Below, piece after piece: positions 25,364 through 34,860 of a stretch of DNA of 51,786 bases. The position numbers and the translations under genes are program-made. Source of the stretch: a bacterium (GTDB lineage Bacteria; Krumholzibacteriota; Krumholzibacteriia; LZORAL124-64-63); NCBI GenBank assembly GCA_020440705.1, contig JAGRNP010000001.1, positions 1 to 51,786 of the forward strand, written 5' to 3'. Below the pieces are notes generated by a model, which worked only from the letters and a program-made list of their open reading frames with translations, was not told the DNA's origin and did not search any database. Each line of letters starts with the position of its first letter. Within the stretch, counting starts at the first letter, position 1.

Positions 25364-26619
25364 GACTCGCCGCCCCCTTCGCCGGCCCGCTCGGCGGCGA
25401 GCAGCGTAACTTTCACGCGGTCGACCCGGTGCCCGGTCATCTCGAGCACCGTCAGGCGCGCCTCCGGGAGCGTGACCCGGTCGCCCGGCGCGAGCACCCG
25501 CCCGAGGGTCGTCATCATGTAGCCGGCCACCGTGACGTAATCGCGGCTCGGGGGCAGGCGCAGGTCGCAGGCCTCCTCGAGTTCGCGCAGATCGGTGCGG
25601 CCGCCGATGACCCAGCGCCCGCCTCCGAGGGGCACGACCTCCTCGCCGCGGCCGGCGGTGTCGGCCACCGGACCGAGCAGCGCCTGCAGGCAGTCGGCCA
25701 TGGTCACGATGCCCGTGTAGTCGCCGTGCTCATCGACGACGGCGGCCAGGTGGGTGCCCCCCGCGCGCATCTCGTCCAGGAGCGCGGCGACGTCCTTGCT
25801 CTCCGGCACGTACAGCGGCTCGCGCAGGGGCCCGAGCAGCGGCTGCTCCGGCACCGGGTCATGGGCCAGCAGGTCCTTGAGGTGGAACAGACCGCGCGGG
25901 CGGTCGTCGTCCGGGCCCGTGACCAGGTAGCGGTTGAAGCCGGCGCGCCGGGCGGTGGCCAGGATCTGGCGCAGGGACATGTCCTGCCGCAGGACGACCA
26001 CCTGCGTGCGGGGCGTCATGATCGCCGCCACCTCGAGGTCCTCGAGCAGCAGCAGGCGCGCGAGACTGCGGCCCTCGGTCTCGGTCAGGGTGCCTTCGGC
26101 GACGGCCATGTCGCAGGCCGTCTGCAGCTCGGCCATGGACAGGGGCACCGACCCGGTCTGGTCCAGGGGCAGGGCGCGGACGAGGCCCGAGGTCAAGGCG
26201 CCGATGACGCGCACCAGGGGGCCGGTGACCAGGAGCCAGATCGTCAGCGGCGGCTGCCCGAGCACGGCGGCGCGTTCACGGAAGCGCAGGGCCAGCATCT
26301 TCGGGGTGATCTCGCCGAAGAGGAGCAGGGCCACCGTGACGACGGGCACCGCGATGACGACTCCGTTGGCGCCGAACCACGCCAGGGCCAGGCTCGTCGC
26401 CACGACGCTCGAGGCGATGTTCACCAGCAGGTTGCCGATCAGCAGGGCCGAAAGCAGATCGTGGGACCGGCGGAGCAGCTCGGCCACCTTGCGGCCGGCG
26501 CCGCCTCCCTGCCGCCCGAGGCGGGCCAGATCGGCCGGCCCGAGGGAAAAGAACGCCGTCTCGGTGCCTGAGAAGGCGGCCGAGAGGGCGAGCAGGATGA
26601 TCAGCAGGACGAGTTCCAT
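25360..26619 (-). CDS. DUF21-CBS-CorC_HlyC membrane protein, full form
   Basis: 419 residues. The membrane domain starts at residue 1 (MELVLLIILLALSAAFSGTE), with LLSALLIGNLLVNIASSVVA and ALLLFGEITPKMLALRFRER. CBS pair around 215-340 (EVAAIMTPRTQVVVLRQDMS, RYLVTGPDDDRPRGLFHLKD, HLAAVVDEHGDYTGIVTMAD). The end is a complete CorC_HlyC domain (DLRELEEACDLRLPPSRDYV, TLGRVLAPGDRV). Family members export Mg2+/Co2+ or modulate CorA. The ATG at 26619 is preceded by GGAGGGCC. It is the first gene of the four-gene overlapping operon ending at 22429. Confidence 0.9.
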   Translation of the reverse strand: MELVLLIILLALSAAFSGTETAFFSLGPADLARLGRQGGGAGRKVAELLRRSHDLLSALLIGNLLVNIASSVVATSLALAWFGANGVVIAVPVVTVALLLFGEITPKMLALRFRERAAVLGQPPLTIWLLVTGPLVRVIGALTSGLVRALPLDQTGSVPLSMAELQTACDMAVAEGTLTETEGRSLARLLLLEDLEVAAIMTPRTQVVVLRQDMSLRQILATARRAGFNRYLVTGPDDDRPRGLFHLKDLLAHDPVPEQPLLGPLREPLYVPESKDVAALLDEMRAGGTHLAAVVDEHGDYTGIVTMADCLQALLGPVADTAGRGEEVVPLGGGRWVIGGRTDLRELEEACDLRLPPSRDYVTVAGYMMTTLGRVLAPGDRVTLPEARLTVLEMTGHRVDRVKVTLLAAERAGEGGGES

Positions 26620-26685
26620 GGCCGGGGCCCTCCGCGGGCGCGGCGGCGCCCCATGCCCGCGGGACCGATCCCGCGGCGCGGCGGG

Positions 26686-26714
26686 ATCGTAACGTCTGTC
26701 CGGCCCGGCGGCAA
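26686..26714 (-). promoter_or_regulatory. predicted promoter of the DUF21-CBS operon
   Basis: On the minus strand TTGCCG, 17-nt spacer, TACGAT, with four of six matches in each box. The start near 26680 gives a leader of about 60 nt. Confidence 0.4.
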
Positions 26715-26784
26715 GGAGCGCCTCGCGAATCCGGCGCCGCCGGACCGGCCCCGCCGGACTTGCCCCCGCCGGGCCGGAAAACCA

Positions 26785-26813
26785 TTTTCCCCCATCGGCT
26801 TTGTGGGTATGAT
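26785..26813 (+). promoter_or_regulatory. predicted promoter of the GT9-waaA operon
   Basis: TATGAT (five of six) at 26808-26813 with a GGG-rich extended region just upstream and a weak TTTTCC at -35 (17-nt spacer). The start near 26820 is about 49 nt before the ATG at 26869. Confidence 0.4.
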
Positions 26814-26868
26814 GCCCCTCCGGCCTCCGCCCGATCCCCGCGCCCTGCGGCGCCCGAGGAAAGGTCCC

Positions 26869-27882
26869 ATGCGCGAGATCCTCGTCATTCGCTTCGGCGC
26901 CCTGGGCGACCTGTGCGTGCTCGGCTGGGCCCTGGCCCGCCTGGCCGACCGCTCGGGCCCCGGCCGCGACCGCGTCACGCTCGTGACGAAGGCCGGCTTC
27001 GCGCCGCTCATGGCGCGCATGCGGGGCGTGGACGAGGTGCTGGTCCTGCCGGAAGACGAATCCGGCGGACTGCGCGAACTCGCCGACCGGATCGGGTCCC
27101 GCCGCTGGGATCTCGTGATCGACGCCCACAACATCCTGCGGTCGCACCTGCTGCTCGGCCTGCTGGGCCGACGGCCCGACGCGCGCCTGGCGAAGGACAC
27201 CGCAGCCCGCCTGGCCTTCATGACCTTCGGCCGGCCCTCGCCCCGCCTCGACCTGCGCATGCTCGACCGCTTCGATGAGGCCCTGGATGCGGTGGTGCCG
27301 GTCGGGACGGTCGGCGACCCGACCCGGCCGCCGTGCGAGCCGGACACCCCCACCCCGCGGGATGCCGGGCTGCTGGGGCTTGCCCCGGGCGCTCGCTGGG
27401 ACACCAAGCGCTGGCCCGAGGCCGGCTTTGCCGAGGTCCTGGCGGCCCACCGTCGAGAGGGCGGCCGCGTGCGCATATTCCTCGGCCCGCGCGAGGAGAC
27501 CTGGTACGAGGGCAGCACGCTGGCCCGGGCCGCCGGCGGCGACACCGGCGTGGAAATCGTGCGCGACGCCGACCTGCCCGGCGTCGCGGCGGGTCTCGCC
27601 GGCGTGGGCGCCCTGGTGACCAACGACAGCGGCCTGCTGCACGTCGCCGAGGCGGTGGGCACCCCGGTCGTGGCGTTGTTCGGCCCCACGGTCAGGGAGT
27701 TCGGCTACTTCCCGCTGCTGCCGACGAGCCGGGTCCTGCAGAGCGACCTGGCGTGCCGCCCCTGTTCCCGCAACGGCAAACGGGCCTGCCACCGGGGCGA
27801 TCTGGCCTGCCTGGTCGGCATCGCGCCCGGGGCCGTGTCCGCGGCGGCGGCGGCGGTGCTGCGGGGGGAGGTGCCGGCATGA
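26869..27882 (+). CDS. glycosyltransferase family 9 (heptosyltransferase-like)
   Basis: 337 residues. ILVIRFGALGDLCVLGWALA at the N-terminus is the family-9 Rossmann start, WDLVIDAHNILRSHLLLGLL matches the acceptor side, and GLAPGARWDTKRWPEAGF plus LVTNDSGLLHVAEAVGTPVV and LFGPTVREFGYFPL are the nucleotide-sugar-binding signatures. A cysteine group CRPCSRNGKRACH near the end is also usual. It would add a heptose or similar sugar to the lipid A-Kdo core at the inner face of the inner membrane. The ATG has GAGGAAAGG upstream. It overlaps waaA by ATGA. Confidence 0.9.
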   Translation: MREILVIRFGALGDLCVLGWALARLADRSGPGRDRVTLVTKAGFAPLMARMRGVDEVLVLPEDESGGLRELADRIGSRRWDLVIDAHNILRSHLLLGLLGRRPDARLAKDTAARLAFMTFGRPSPRLDLRMLDRFDEALDAVVPVGTVGDPTRPPCEPDTPTPRDAGLLGLAPGARWDTKRWPEAGFAEVLAAHRREGGRVRIFLGPREETWYEGSTLARAAGGDTGVEIVRDADLPGVAAGLAGVGALVTNDSGLLHVAEAVGTPVVALFGPTVREFGYFPLLPTSRVLQSDLACRPCSRNGKRACHRGDLACLVGIAPGAVSAAAAAVLRGEVPA

Positions 27883-29189
27883 ACCGAGCACCGGGATTCC
27901 CCCTGCGCCTGTACCGGTCGCTGAGCCCGGCGCTGATCCGCGCGGCCGAACTCGCGGCGCCCTGGATGCCCAAGCTGGCCGCCGGAGTGGCCGGACGCCG
28001 GGGCCTCATGGAGCGTCTGCTGGCGGCGGCCCCGGCGGTGCGTGGCGGCGTCTGGTTCCACGTGACCTCGGTCGGGGAGTACGAGCAGGCGCGACCGGTG
28101 ATCGCGGCCATCCGGGCGCGGCACCCCGCACTGCCCGTCGCGGTGACCCACTTCTCGCCGTCGGGCTACGAGTTCGCCCGACGGCGCCCGTGCGCCGACC
28201 TGCACGACTACCTGCCGTTCGACGACGCCGGCGACATGAAGCGGCTGGTCGCCGCGTGGCGGCCCCGGCTCCTCGTCTTCGTGAAGTTCGACTGCTGGCC
28301 GAACCAGGTGCTCGCCGCGGATGCCGCCGGGGTGCCGGTGGTGCTGCTCGCGGGCAGCCTGCAGCCCGGCAGCGCCCGCCTGCGGCCTGCGGCCCGCCCC
28401 CTCTTCCGCGACATGTTCGACCGTTTCGCCCACATCGGGGTGTGCACCGAGGAGGACCGCCGCCGTTTCGTCGCCGATCTCGGCACCGGCGCGCCCGTCA
28501 CGGTGACCGGCGACACGCGGGTCGAGCAGGTGATCCTGCGCTACGAAGCGAGCGAGGATGGCGCCACCTGCGCGCGCCTGCGGCAGTGGGGCGGACGTCT
28601 GCTCGTCCTGGGCAGCACCTGGCCGCCGGACGAGAACCTCTGGCTGCCCGGGCTCGGCCGACTGCTCGCCGATTTTCCGGACCTGCGCGTGGTGCTCACT
28701 CCCCACGAACCCCTGCCCGAGCGCCTGCAGGCCCTGGCGACCGCCCTCGACGGGGCCGCGATCCCCCACGTGCGCCTTTCGGCCCTCATGGAGGGTGGCG
28801 ACGTTTCGCCCGCCGACCCCACGCGGGTCGCGCTCGTCGATTCGATCGGGGTGCTGGCGGAAATCTACCGGGCGGGCCATCTTGCCTACGTGGGCGGCAG
28901 CTTCACGACCGGGGTCCACAACACCATGGAACCGGCGGTGGCCCGCATGCCCGTGCTCTTCGGCCCGCGCATCGGCAATGCCGAGGAGGCGGGCGAACTC
29001 GTCCGGCGCGGCGCCGGCTTCGTGCTCGAGACGCCCGCGGCGGCCGACGCCCGGGCCCGGGAACTGCTCGGCACGGCCGGGGAACTGGAACGCCGCGGCG
29101 AACTGGCCCGTCGGGTCGTGCTCGACCAGCGCGGCGCCACGGCCCGCAGCCTCGCGGCCATCGCCCCCTACCTCGGCGCGCCCGCGTGA
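27879..29189 (+). CDS. waaA: 3-deoxy-D-manno-octulosonic acid transferase (WaaA/KdtA)
   Basis: 436 residues, normal length. Kdo transferase attaches Kdo from CMP-Kdo to lipid IVA. The N-terminal anchor (MNRAPGFPLRLYRSLSPALI), WFHVTSVGEYEQARPVIAAI with the conserved glutamate, LVFVKFDCWPNQVLAADAAG, VTVTGDTRVEQVI, LVLGSTWPPDE and YVGGSFTTGVHNTMEPAV are all recognisable. The ATG shares four bases with the GT9 stop. A radical SAM gene follows after 22 nt. The number of Kdo residues added cannot be read from the sequence. Confidence 0.95.
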   Translation: MNRAPGFPLRLYRSLSPALIRAAELAAPWMPKLAAGVAGRRGLMERLLAAAPAVRGGVWFHVTSVGEYEQARPVIAAIRARHPALPVAVTHFSPSGYEFARRRPCADLHDYLPFDDAGDMKRLVAAWRPRLLVFVKFDCWPNQVLAADAAGVPVVLLAGSLQPGSARLRPAARPLFRDMFDRFAHIGVCTEEDRRRFVADLGTGAPVTVTGDTRVEQVILRYEASEDGATCARLRQWGGRLLVLGSTWPPDENLWLPGLGRLLADFPDLRVVLTPHEPLPERLQALATALDGAAIPHVRLSALMEGGDVSPADPTRVALVDSIGVLAEIYRAGHLAYVGGSFTTGVHNTMEPAVARMPVLFGPRIGNAEEAGELVRRGAGFVLETPAAADARARELLGTAGELERRGELARRVVLDQRGATARSLAAIAPYLGAPA

Positions 29190-29211
29190 ACCCGTCCCCA
29201 GGAGGACCGCC

Positions 29212-30168
29212 TTGAGACCCGACCAGGCCAACGCCACCACCCTCGACTCGTCGCTGCCCCTGGCCCGCGAGGGCGCGCGCTGGCGCATGCCCTACCTCGA
29301 GCGGCCGCGCTACATCCAGATGGAGACGGTCACCAAGTGCAATGCCAAGTGCCCGTTCTGCCCCCAGAACGAGATCGTGCGTGATCCGGCCCGCATGCCC
29401 GAGGCGACCTGGAAGAAGATCGTCGACGACACGCGGGGCTGGGGCATCACCTACCGGCCCTTCCTGACCAACGAGCCCTTCGTCGACAAGCGGCAGCCCG
29501 AGATCGTGCGCTACATCAAGGAGAACGACCCCACGGCCCGGGTCGAGTTCAACACCAACGGCGAACTGATGACCGAGAAGCTGGCGATCGAACTGCTCGA
29601 GGCCGGCGTGGACATCATGCGCTTCAGCATCGACGGCTTCAGCCCCGAGACCTACGAGCCCTCACGGGTGGGGATCAGGTACGGGACGGTGCTCGAGCGC
29701 ACGGTGCGCTTCCTCGAACTGTGGGACGAGGGCGGCTACCGGGACAAGGTCTTCACGGAACTGCGCATGATCGAGGTGCCGGAGAACCGCCACGAGATTG
29801 CGGCCTACCGCGACTTCTGGGGGCCGAAGTGCACCGAGGTGCTCGTCACCCAGATGTACCAGTGGCCCTGGACCGGGCAGAAGCCCGAGGACGTGGTGCT
29901 CAAGCCCTGCCTGAAGGTGCTGGACGAGATGTTCTTCTACACCGACGGCAACGCGACCATCTGCTGCTGGGACGTGCACGAGAAGGCCGTCATCGGCAAC
30001 GTGAACGAATCCTCGGTGACGGAGATCTGGGAGGGCTATGCGGCCCAGTGCCTGCGGGGCATCCTGGACGACGGGCGGCGCGACCTGATCCATCTCTGCA
30101 GTCGCTGCAACGCCTACGAAGGCTACGACTTCTCGCGGTTCGAGGTCGACGGCGGCGCTCAGCGGTAG
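29212..30168 (+). CDS. radical SAM protein with SPASM-like C-terminus
   Basis: 318 residues from TTG at 29212, with GGAGGA five bases upstream. The radical SAM cluster motif is CNAKCPFC (C43, C47, C50), preceded by PRYIQMETVTK and followed by the GGE-equivalent segment FLTNEPFVD. The C-terminal part resembles a SPASM/Twitch region: PCLKVLDEMFFYTDGNATIC, CWDVHEKAVIGNVNESSV, EIWEGY and a final LCSRCNAYE. Such proteins modify peptides or small substrates; the substrate here is unknown. It is 22 nt downstream of waaA, and its stop overlaps queC by ten bases on the opposite strand. Confidence 0.85.
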   Translation: MRPDQANATTLDSSLPLAREGARWRMPYLERPRYIQMETVTKCNAKCPFCPQNEIVRDPARMPEATWKKIVDDTRGWGITYRPFLTNEPFVDKRQPEIVRYIKENDPTARVEFNTNGELMTEKLAIELLEAGVDIMRFSIDGFSPETYEPSRVGIRYGTVLERTVRFLELWDEGGYRDKVFTELRMIEVPENRHEIAAYRDFWGPKCTEVLVTQMYQWPWTGQKPEDVVLKPCLKVLDEMFFYTDGNATICCWDVHEKAVIGNVNESSVTEIWEGYAAQCLRGILDDGRRDLIHLCSRCNAYEGYDFSRFEVDGGAQR

Positions 30169-30836
30169 GGAATCGGGTCGGCGACGCCGGCCGCGGCGAA
30201 CCCGCGCAAGCGCAGGCGACAGCTCTCGCACGCACCGCACGCGCGGTCGGACTCCGTGTAACACGACCACGTCAGGTGCAGCGGGGCCCCGAGTTCGAGG
30301 CCCCGCCTGACGATGGCCCCCTTGTCCAGGGCGATCAGCGGGGTGCGGATGGCGATGCGGGTGGCGGGCTTCGTGCCCGCGTCGATGGCGGCGGTGAAGG
30401 CGTCGTAGAATTCCCGTCGGCAGTCCGGGTAGCCGCTGCTGTCCTCTTCCACCGCCCCGATGTAGAGCGCCCCGGCACCGATGACCTCGGCCCAACTCGC
30501 GCCGACGCACAGGATGTGCGCGTTGCGGAAGGGCACGTAGGTCGAGGGGATGCCCCCGCTGCCGTCGGGCAGTCCGGTCTCCACGGGAAGCGCCGCGTCG
30601 ACCAGGGACGAGCCGCCGATCTCGCGCAGGTAGGAGATGTCGGCCACGAGCCGCCGCGCGAGGCCGTAGTGGTCGGCCAGGGCATGGAACGCCTGCAACT
30701 CGCGCGCCTCGGTGCGCTGGCCGTAGTTGATGTGCAGCGCGGCGACTTCGTGGTCGCGCACGGCCTCGGCGAGGCAGACGGCCGAGTCGAGGCCGCCGCT
30801 GACCAGGGCGATCACCAGGGGACGCGCGGCCGCCAT
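30159..30836 (-). CDS. queC: 7-cyano-7-deazaguanine synthase QueC
   Basis: 225 residues. The PP-loop ALVSGGLDSAVCLAEA is at residues 10-25, INYGQRTEARELQAFHALA follows, and the C-terminus has the zinc cysteines CYTESDRACGACESCRLRLR. QueC converts carboxydeazaguanine to preQ0 with ATP and ammonia in queuosine synthesis. The ATG at 30836 shares one base with the stop of queE (TGATG) and has GAGGGG six bases upstream. The convergent radical SAM gene overlaps by ten bases. Confidence 0.95.
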   Translation of the reverse strand: MAAARPLVIALVSGGLDSAVCLAEAVRDHEVAALHINYGQRTEARELQAFHALADHYGLARRLVADISYLREIGGSSLVDAALPVETGLPDGSGGIPSTYVPFRNAHILCVGASWAEVIGAGALYIGAVEEDSSGYPDCRREFYDAFTAAIDAGTKPATRIAIRTPLIALDKGAIVRRGLELGAPLHLTWSCYTESDRACGACESCRLRLRGFAAAGVADPIPYR

Positions 30837-31498
30837 CACACGCCCCTCGCGACGTCGGGCCAGACGGCCTTGTGGAGCTGGATCTGGAAGTCGGCGTCGA
30901 GGCCGTCGGCCAGGATCCAGCCCGCCAGTTCGCGCGCCGCCAGGGCACCGTGGGCCGGCGAGAAGCAGACGCGGGCTGCCGGCGGGATGCGTTCGCCGGC
31001 CCGGACGATGTCGCGCCCCCACTCGTAGTCGGCGCGGTCGGCGCAGACGATCTTCACGTCGTCGGCCGCGCCGAGGCCCTTGAGCCCGTCCCAGTCGATG
31101 CGATCGGCCGGGATCGCGCTGGCCGGCGCCTTGAGGTCGACGATGCGGTGCACGCCGGCGGGAACTTCGGCGAGGGCGAGCATGTTGGGCGGGCCCAGGG
31201 TGCCGCTGGTCTCGAGCAGCACGGTGCGGCCGTCGTCGAGCAGGACCTCGCAGAGCGGCACGAGATCGCGCTGCAGGAGGGGCTCGCCGCCGGTCACCAG
31301 CACGGTGCGAAAGCCGTGGTCGCGGACCGCCGCCGCGACGTCGCCCACGGTGAGCGACTCCCCGCCGCTGAAGCTGTGGGCCGAGTCGCACCAGGCGCAG
31401 CGCACGTGGCAGCCCGTCAGGCGCACCAGCGTGCAGGGGCGGCCACTGAAGCGTGACTCGCCGCAGATGGCCGGATATATTTCATTGATCAGGAGCAT
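30836..31498 (-). CDS. queE: 7-carboxy-7-deazaguanine synthase QueE
   Basis: 220 residues. The radical SAM motif is CHVRCAWC (C30, C34, C37), preceded by MLLINEIYPAICGESRFSGR, which matches the INEIFxSIQGEG start of the family. LVTGGEPLLQRDLVPL is the GGE motif. QueE makes the CDG precursor from CPH4. The ATG at 31498 is preferred because the family begins just before INEI, though its ribosome site (GGCAGG) is weak; an in-frame ATG at 31573 would add 25 residues. Codons 4-8 (ATC AAT GAA ATA TAT) are AT-rich. Confidence 0.93.
   Translation of the reverse strand: MLLINEIYPAICGESRFSGRPCTLVRLTGCHVRCAWCDSAHSFSGGESLTVGDVAAAVRDHGFRTVLVTGGEPLLQRDLVPLCEVLLDDGRTVLLETSGTLGPPNMLALAEVPAGVHRIVDLKAPASAIPADRIDWDGLKGLGAADDVKIVCADRADYEWGRDIVRAGERIPPAARVCFSPAHGALAARELAGWILADGLDADFQIQLHKAVWPDVARGV
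31453..31481 (+). promoter_or_regulatory. possible promoter of the 31556 lipoprotein gene
   Basis: GTGACT, 17-nt spacer, TATATT (five of six), located inside the 5' coding part of the divergent queE gene. Confidence 0.35.
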
Positions 31499-31555
31499 GG
31501 CCTGCCGATCATCGGTGGTCGCGCCTCGTGGGGCGCCACAGACTGGAGTGACGAG

Positions 31556-32800
31556 TTGCGTAAGATAATCCATCGTTCGGGGCGGCACAACAGGCCCGCC
31601 CGAGGGCGCTCCACGGTTCTCGCGGCCGCGGTCGCGATCCCGCTCATTCTCGCCGGCTGCGATCAGGGCGGCCGCGACGAGGCCGCCGGTGGTCGTGCCG
31701 GGGCGTCCGGCGCCGGTCCCGCCGCCTGCGGCGTCACCGTCGACGGGAGCGCCTGGACCGGCTTCGTGCCCCTCGCCGACAGCATGGCCGCCGGACACGG
31801 CGTGCCGCGGGCCGAGCTCGAAACCTGGGCCGCCCTTCCCGCGGTGGCCGCCTGGCGCCGCGTGCAGACCCCCAACTCCCCCACCGCGGGGAACGTGGCG
31901 AACTGGCTCGAAGCGGCGTGGTGGGACGAACTCGGCCGCACCGACGCGCACAAGGCCAACGCCAACCGGTCCGAGTTCCGCCGGACCTATCGCTACAGCC
32001 AGGAGCAGCGGCAGCGTATCGACGGCCTGCTCGCCGAATTCACCGCCGGCGATGCCGCCTGCCGCATCCATGACCTCGCCGCCTCGTGGGTGGCACCCGA
32101 ACGGATGCCTGCCGGCTGGCGCCTCGTCTTCCTGCCGAATCGGCCGGAGGTCCGCGTCGAGGAATCCGAGATCTTCGTGGACACGGGTCTGCTCGCGGCC
32201 AGCGGCATCGACCAGACGGTGCGGCATGTGGCCGCCCTGCTCTACCGCAACCGCGAGGCCCTGCCCGGAGAGAATCCGCTCCAGATGTCCGGCGCCGATG
32301 CCGTTGCCGAGAGCTTCCGGATCATCATGAACGAAGGCGTCGCCAGCCACATCGAACAGACCGAAGGCATCCACTTCTCACCCGACCATCCGACGCTCGG
32401 TTCGGTGCGCATCATTCCCGAGGACTTCTTCGTGAAGGCCCGCGACACCATCGAGTCGTTCCCGACGGCCCTCGGGCCCCTGCTCGGCGACCGGACCCAG
32501 ATGGTCGCGCGGGGCGAGAGTTTCGCCCGCCGCCTGGCCGGCGGCAACGCCTTCACCGGCACCGGGCTCGCCATGGCCGCGGTGATCAGCCACCATGCCG
32601 GCGAGGACGAACTCCGCCGGGTGCACCGTTCGCCGGCCGCATTCCTGGCGGCGTTCCAGGCCGCGGCGTCCCGCAATCCCGTCCCGCCGCCGACGGCCGG
32701 CGCACCGGGCGTCGACCTCGTCGAGACGGTGCCGCCGCTGGCGCCGGAGATCTACGAGCCCCTCCAGGCCCTGCTGGCCGAGAAATTCCCGGCGCCCTGA
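31556..32800 (+). CDS. lipoprotein of unknown function, metallopeptidase-like helix
   Basis: 414 residues from TTG at 31556, with GGAG seven bases upstream. A basic start (RKIIHRSGRHNRPAR) and hydrophobic core end in a lipobox AIPLILAGC. The central part GIDQTVRHVAALLYRNREAL and AESFRIIMNEGVASHIEQ resembles the paired helices of DUF5700/gluzincin-type peptidases, in which H-E-x-x-H would be in the first helix and the second ligand E in a N/S-E-G-x-A-x-x-I/V segment. Here only the second part is kept; the first has RHVAALL instead of HExxH. Catalysis is therefore unlikely. It is convergent with an M49-like peptidase gene, with a shared terminator. Confidence 0.7.
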   Translation: MRKIIHRSGRHNRPARGRSTVLAAAVAIPLILAGCDQGGRDEAAGGRAGASGAGPAACGVTVDGSAWTGFVPLADSMAAGHGVPRAELETWAALPAVAAWRRVQTPNSPTAGNVANWLEAAWWDELGRTDAHKANANRSEFRRTYRYSQEQRQRIDGLLAEFTAGDAACRIHDLAASWVAPERMPAGWRLVFLPNRPEVRVEESEIFVDTGLLAASGIDQTVRHVAALLYRNREALPGENPLQMSGADAVAESFRIIMNEGVASHIEQTEGIHFSPDHPTLGSVRIIPEDFFVKARDTIESFPTALGPLLGDRTQMVARGESFARRLAGGNAFTGTGLAMAAVISHHAGEDELRRVHRSPAAFLAAFQAAASRNPVPPPTAGAPGVDLVETVPPLAPEIYEPLQALLAEKFPAP

Positions 32801-32827
32801 CCGCGCCGGAACCGCCCGTGACGAAGG

Positions 32828-32855
32828 GAGGCGGGCCCCACCGGGGGCCCGCCTC
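32828..32855. terminator. terminator hairpin between convergent genes
   Basis: A perfect 12-bp stem GAGGCGGGCCCC with its complement and loop ACCG, midway between the stops at 32800 and 32882. T tracts are short on both sides. Confidence 0.65.
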
Positions 32856-32881
32856 AGCCATATCCGACAGCCGGCATACCG

Positions 32882-34582
<1,701 letters not shown>

Positions 34583-34645
34583 CTGGGGCTCCTTGGGCTG
34601 GAGGGGGGCGGGGTTCCGGGCGCCACTCTAGCAGAGTCGGGAACG

Positions 34646-34673
34646 AAAAAAAACCGCGACCCGGGGGTCACGG
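34646..34673 (-). terminator. intrinsic terminator of tRNA-Asp
   Basis: On the minus strand CCGTGACCC with GGGTCGCGG forms an 8-9 bp stem (one G-T pair), followed by eight T residues. It ends the tRNA transcript before the M49-like gene. Confidence 0.85.
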
Positions 34674-34703
34674 CGGCGGCGCGCAGAGTCGGCATGAAGT
34701 GCG

Positions 34704-34781
34704 TGGCGGGAGCGACGAGACTCGAACTCGCGACCTCCGGCTTGACAGGCCGGCGTTCTAACCAAACTGAACTACGCCCCC
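34704..34781 (-). tRNA. tRNA-Asp (anticodon GTC)
   Basis: A complete cloverleaf on the minus strand: acceptor GGGGGCG with CGCTCCC (one G-T pair), D arm GTTCAGTTTGGTTAGAAC, anticodon arm CCGGC-CTGTCAA-GCCGG with anticodon GTC, T arm GCGAG-TTCGAGT-CTCGT, discriminator G and an encoded CCA at 34704-34706. Confidence 0.97.
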
Positions 34782-34803
34782 GCCGGGACTTTAGCGAAGC
34801 CGC

Positions 34804-34832
34804 AATATAGCGACACCCCGTGGCGCTGTCAA
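34804..34832 (-). promoter_or_regulatory. strong predicted promoter of tRNA-Asp
   Basis: On the minus strand TTGACA, 17-nt spacer, TATATT (six of six and five of six). The start near 34797 is about 16 nt before the tRNA. Confidence 0.75.
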
Positions 34833-34860
34833 ATTTTGTTTTCCGGGCCGGTGGCGTCCG

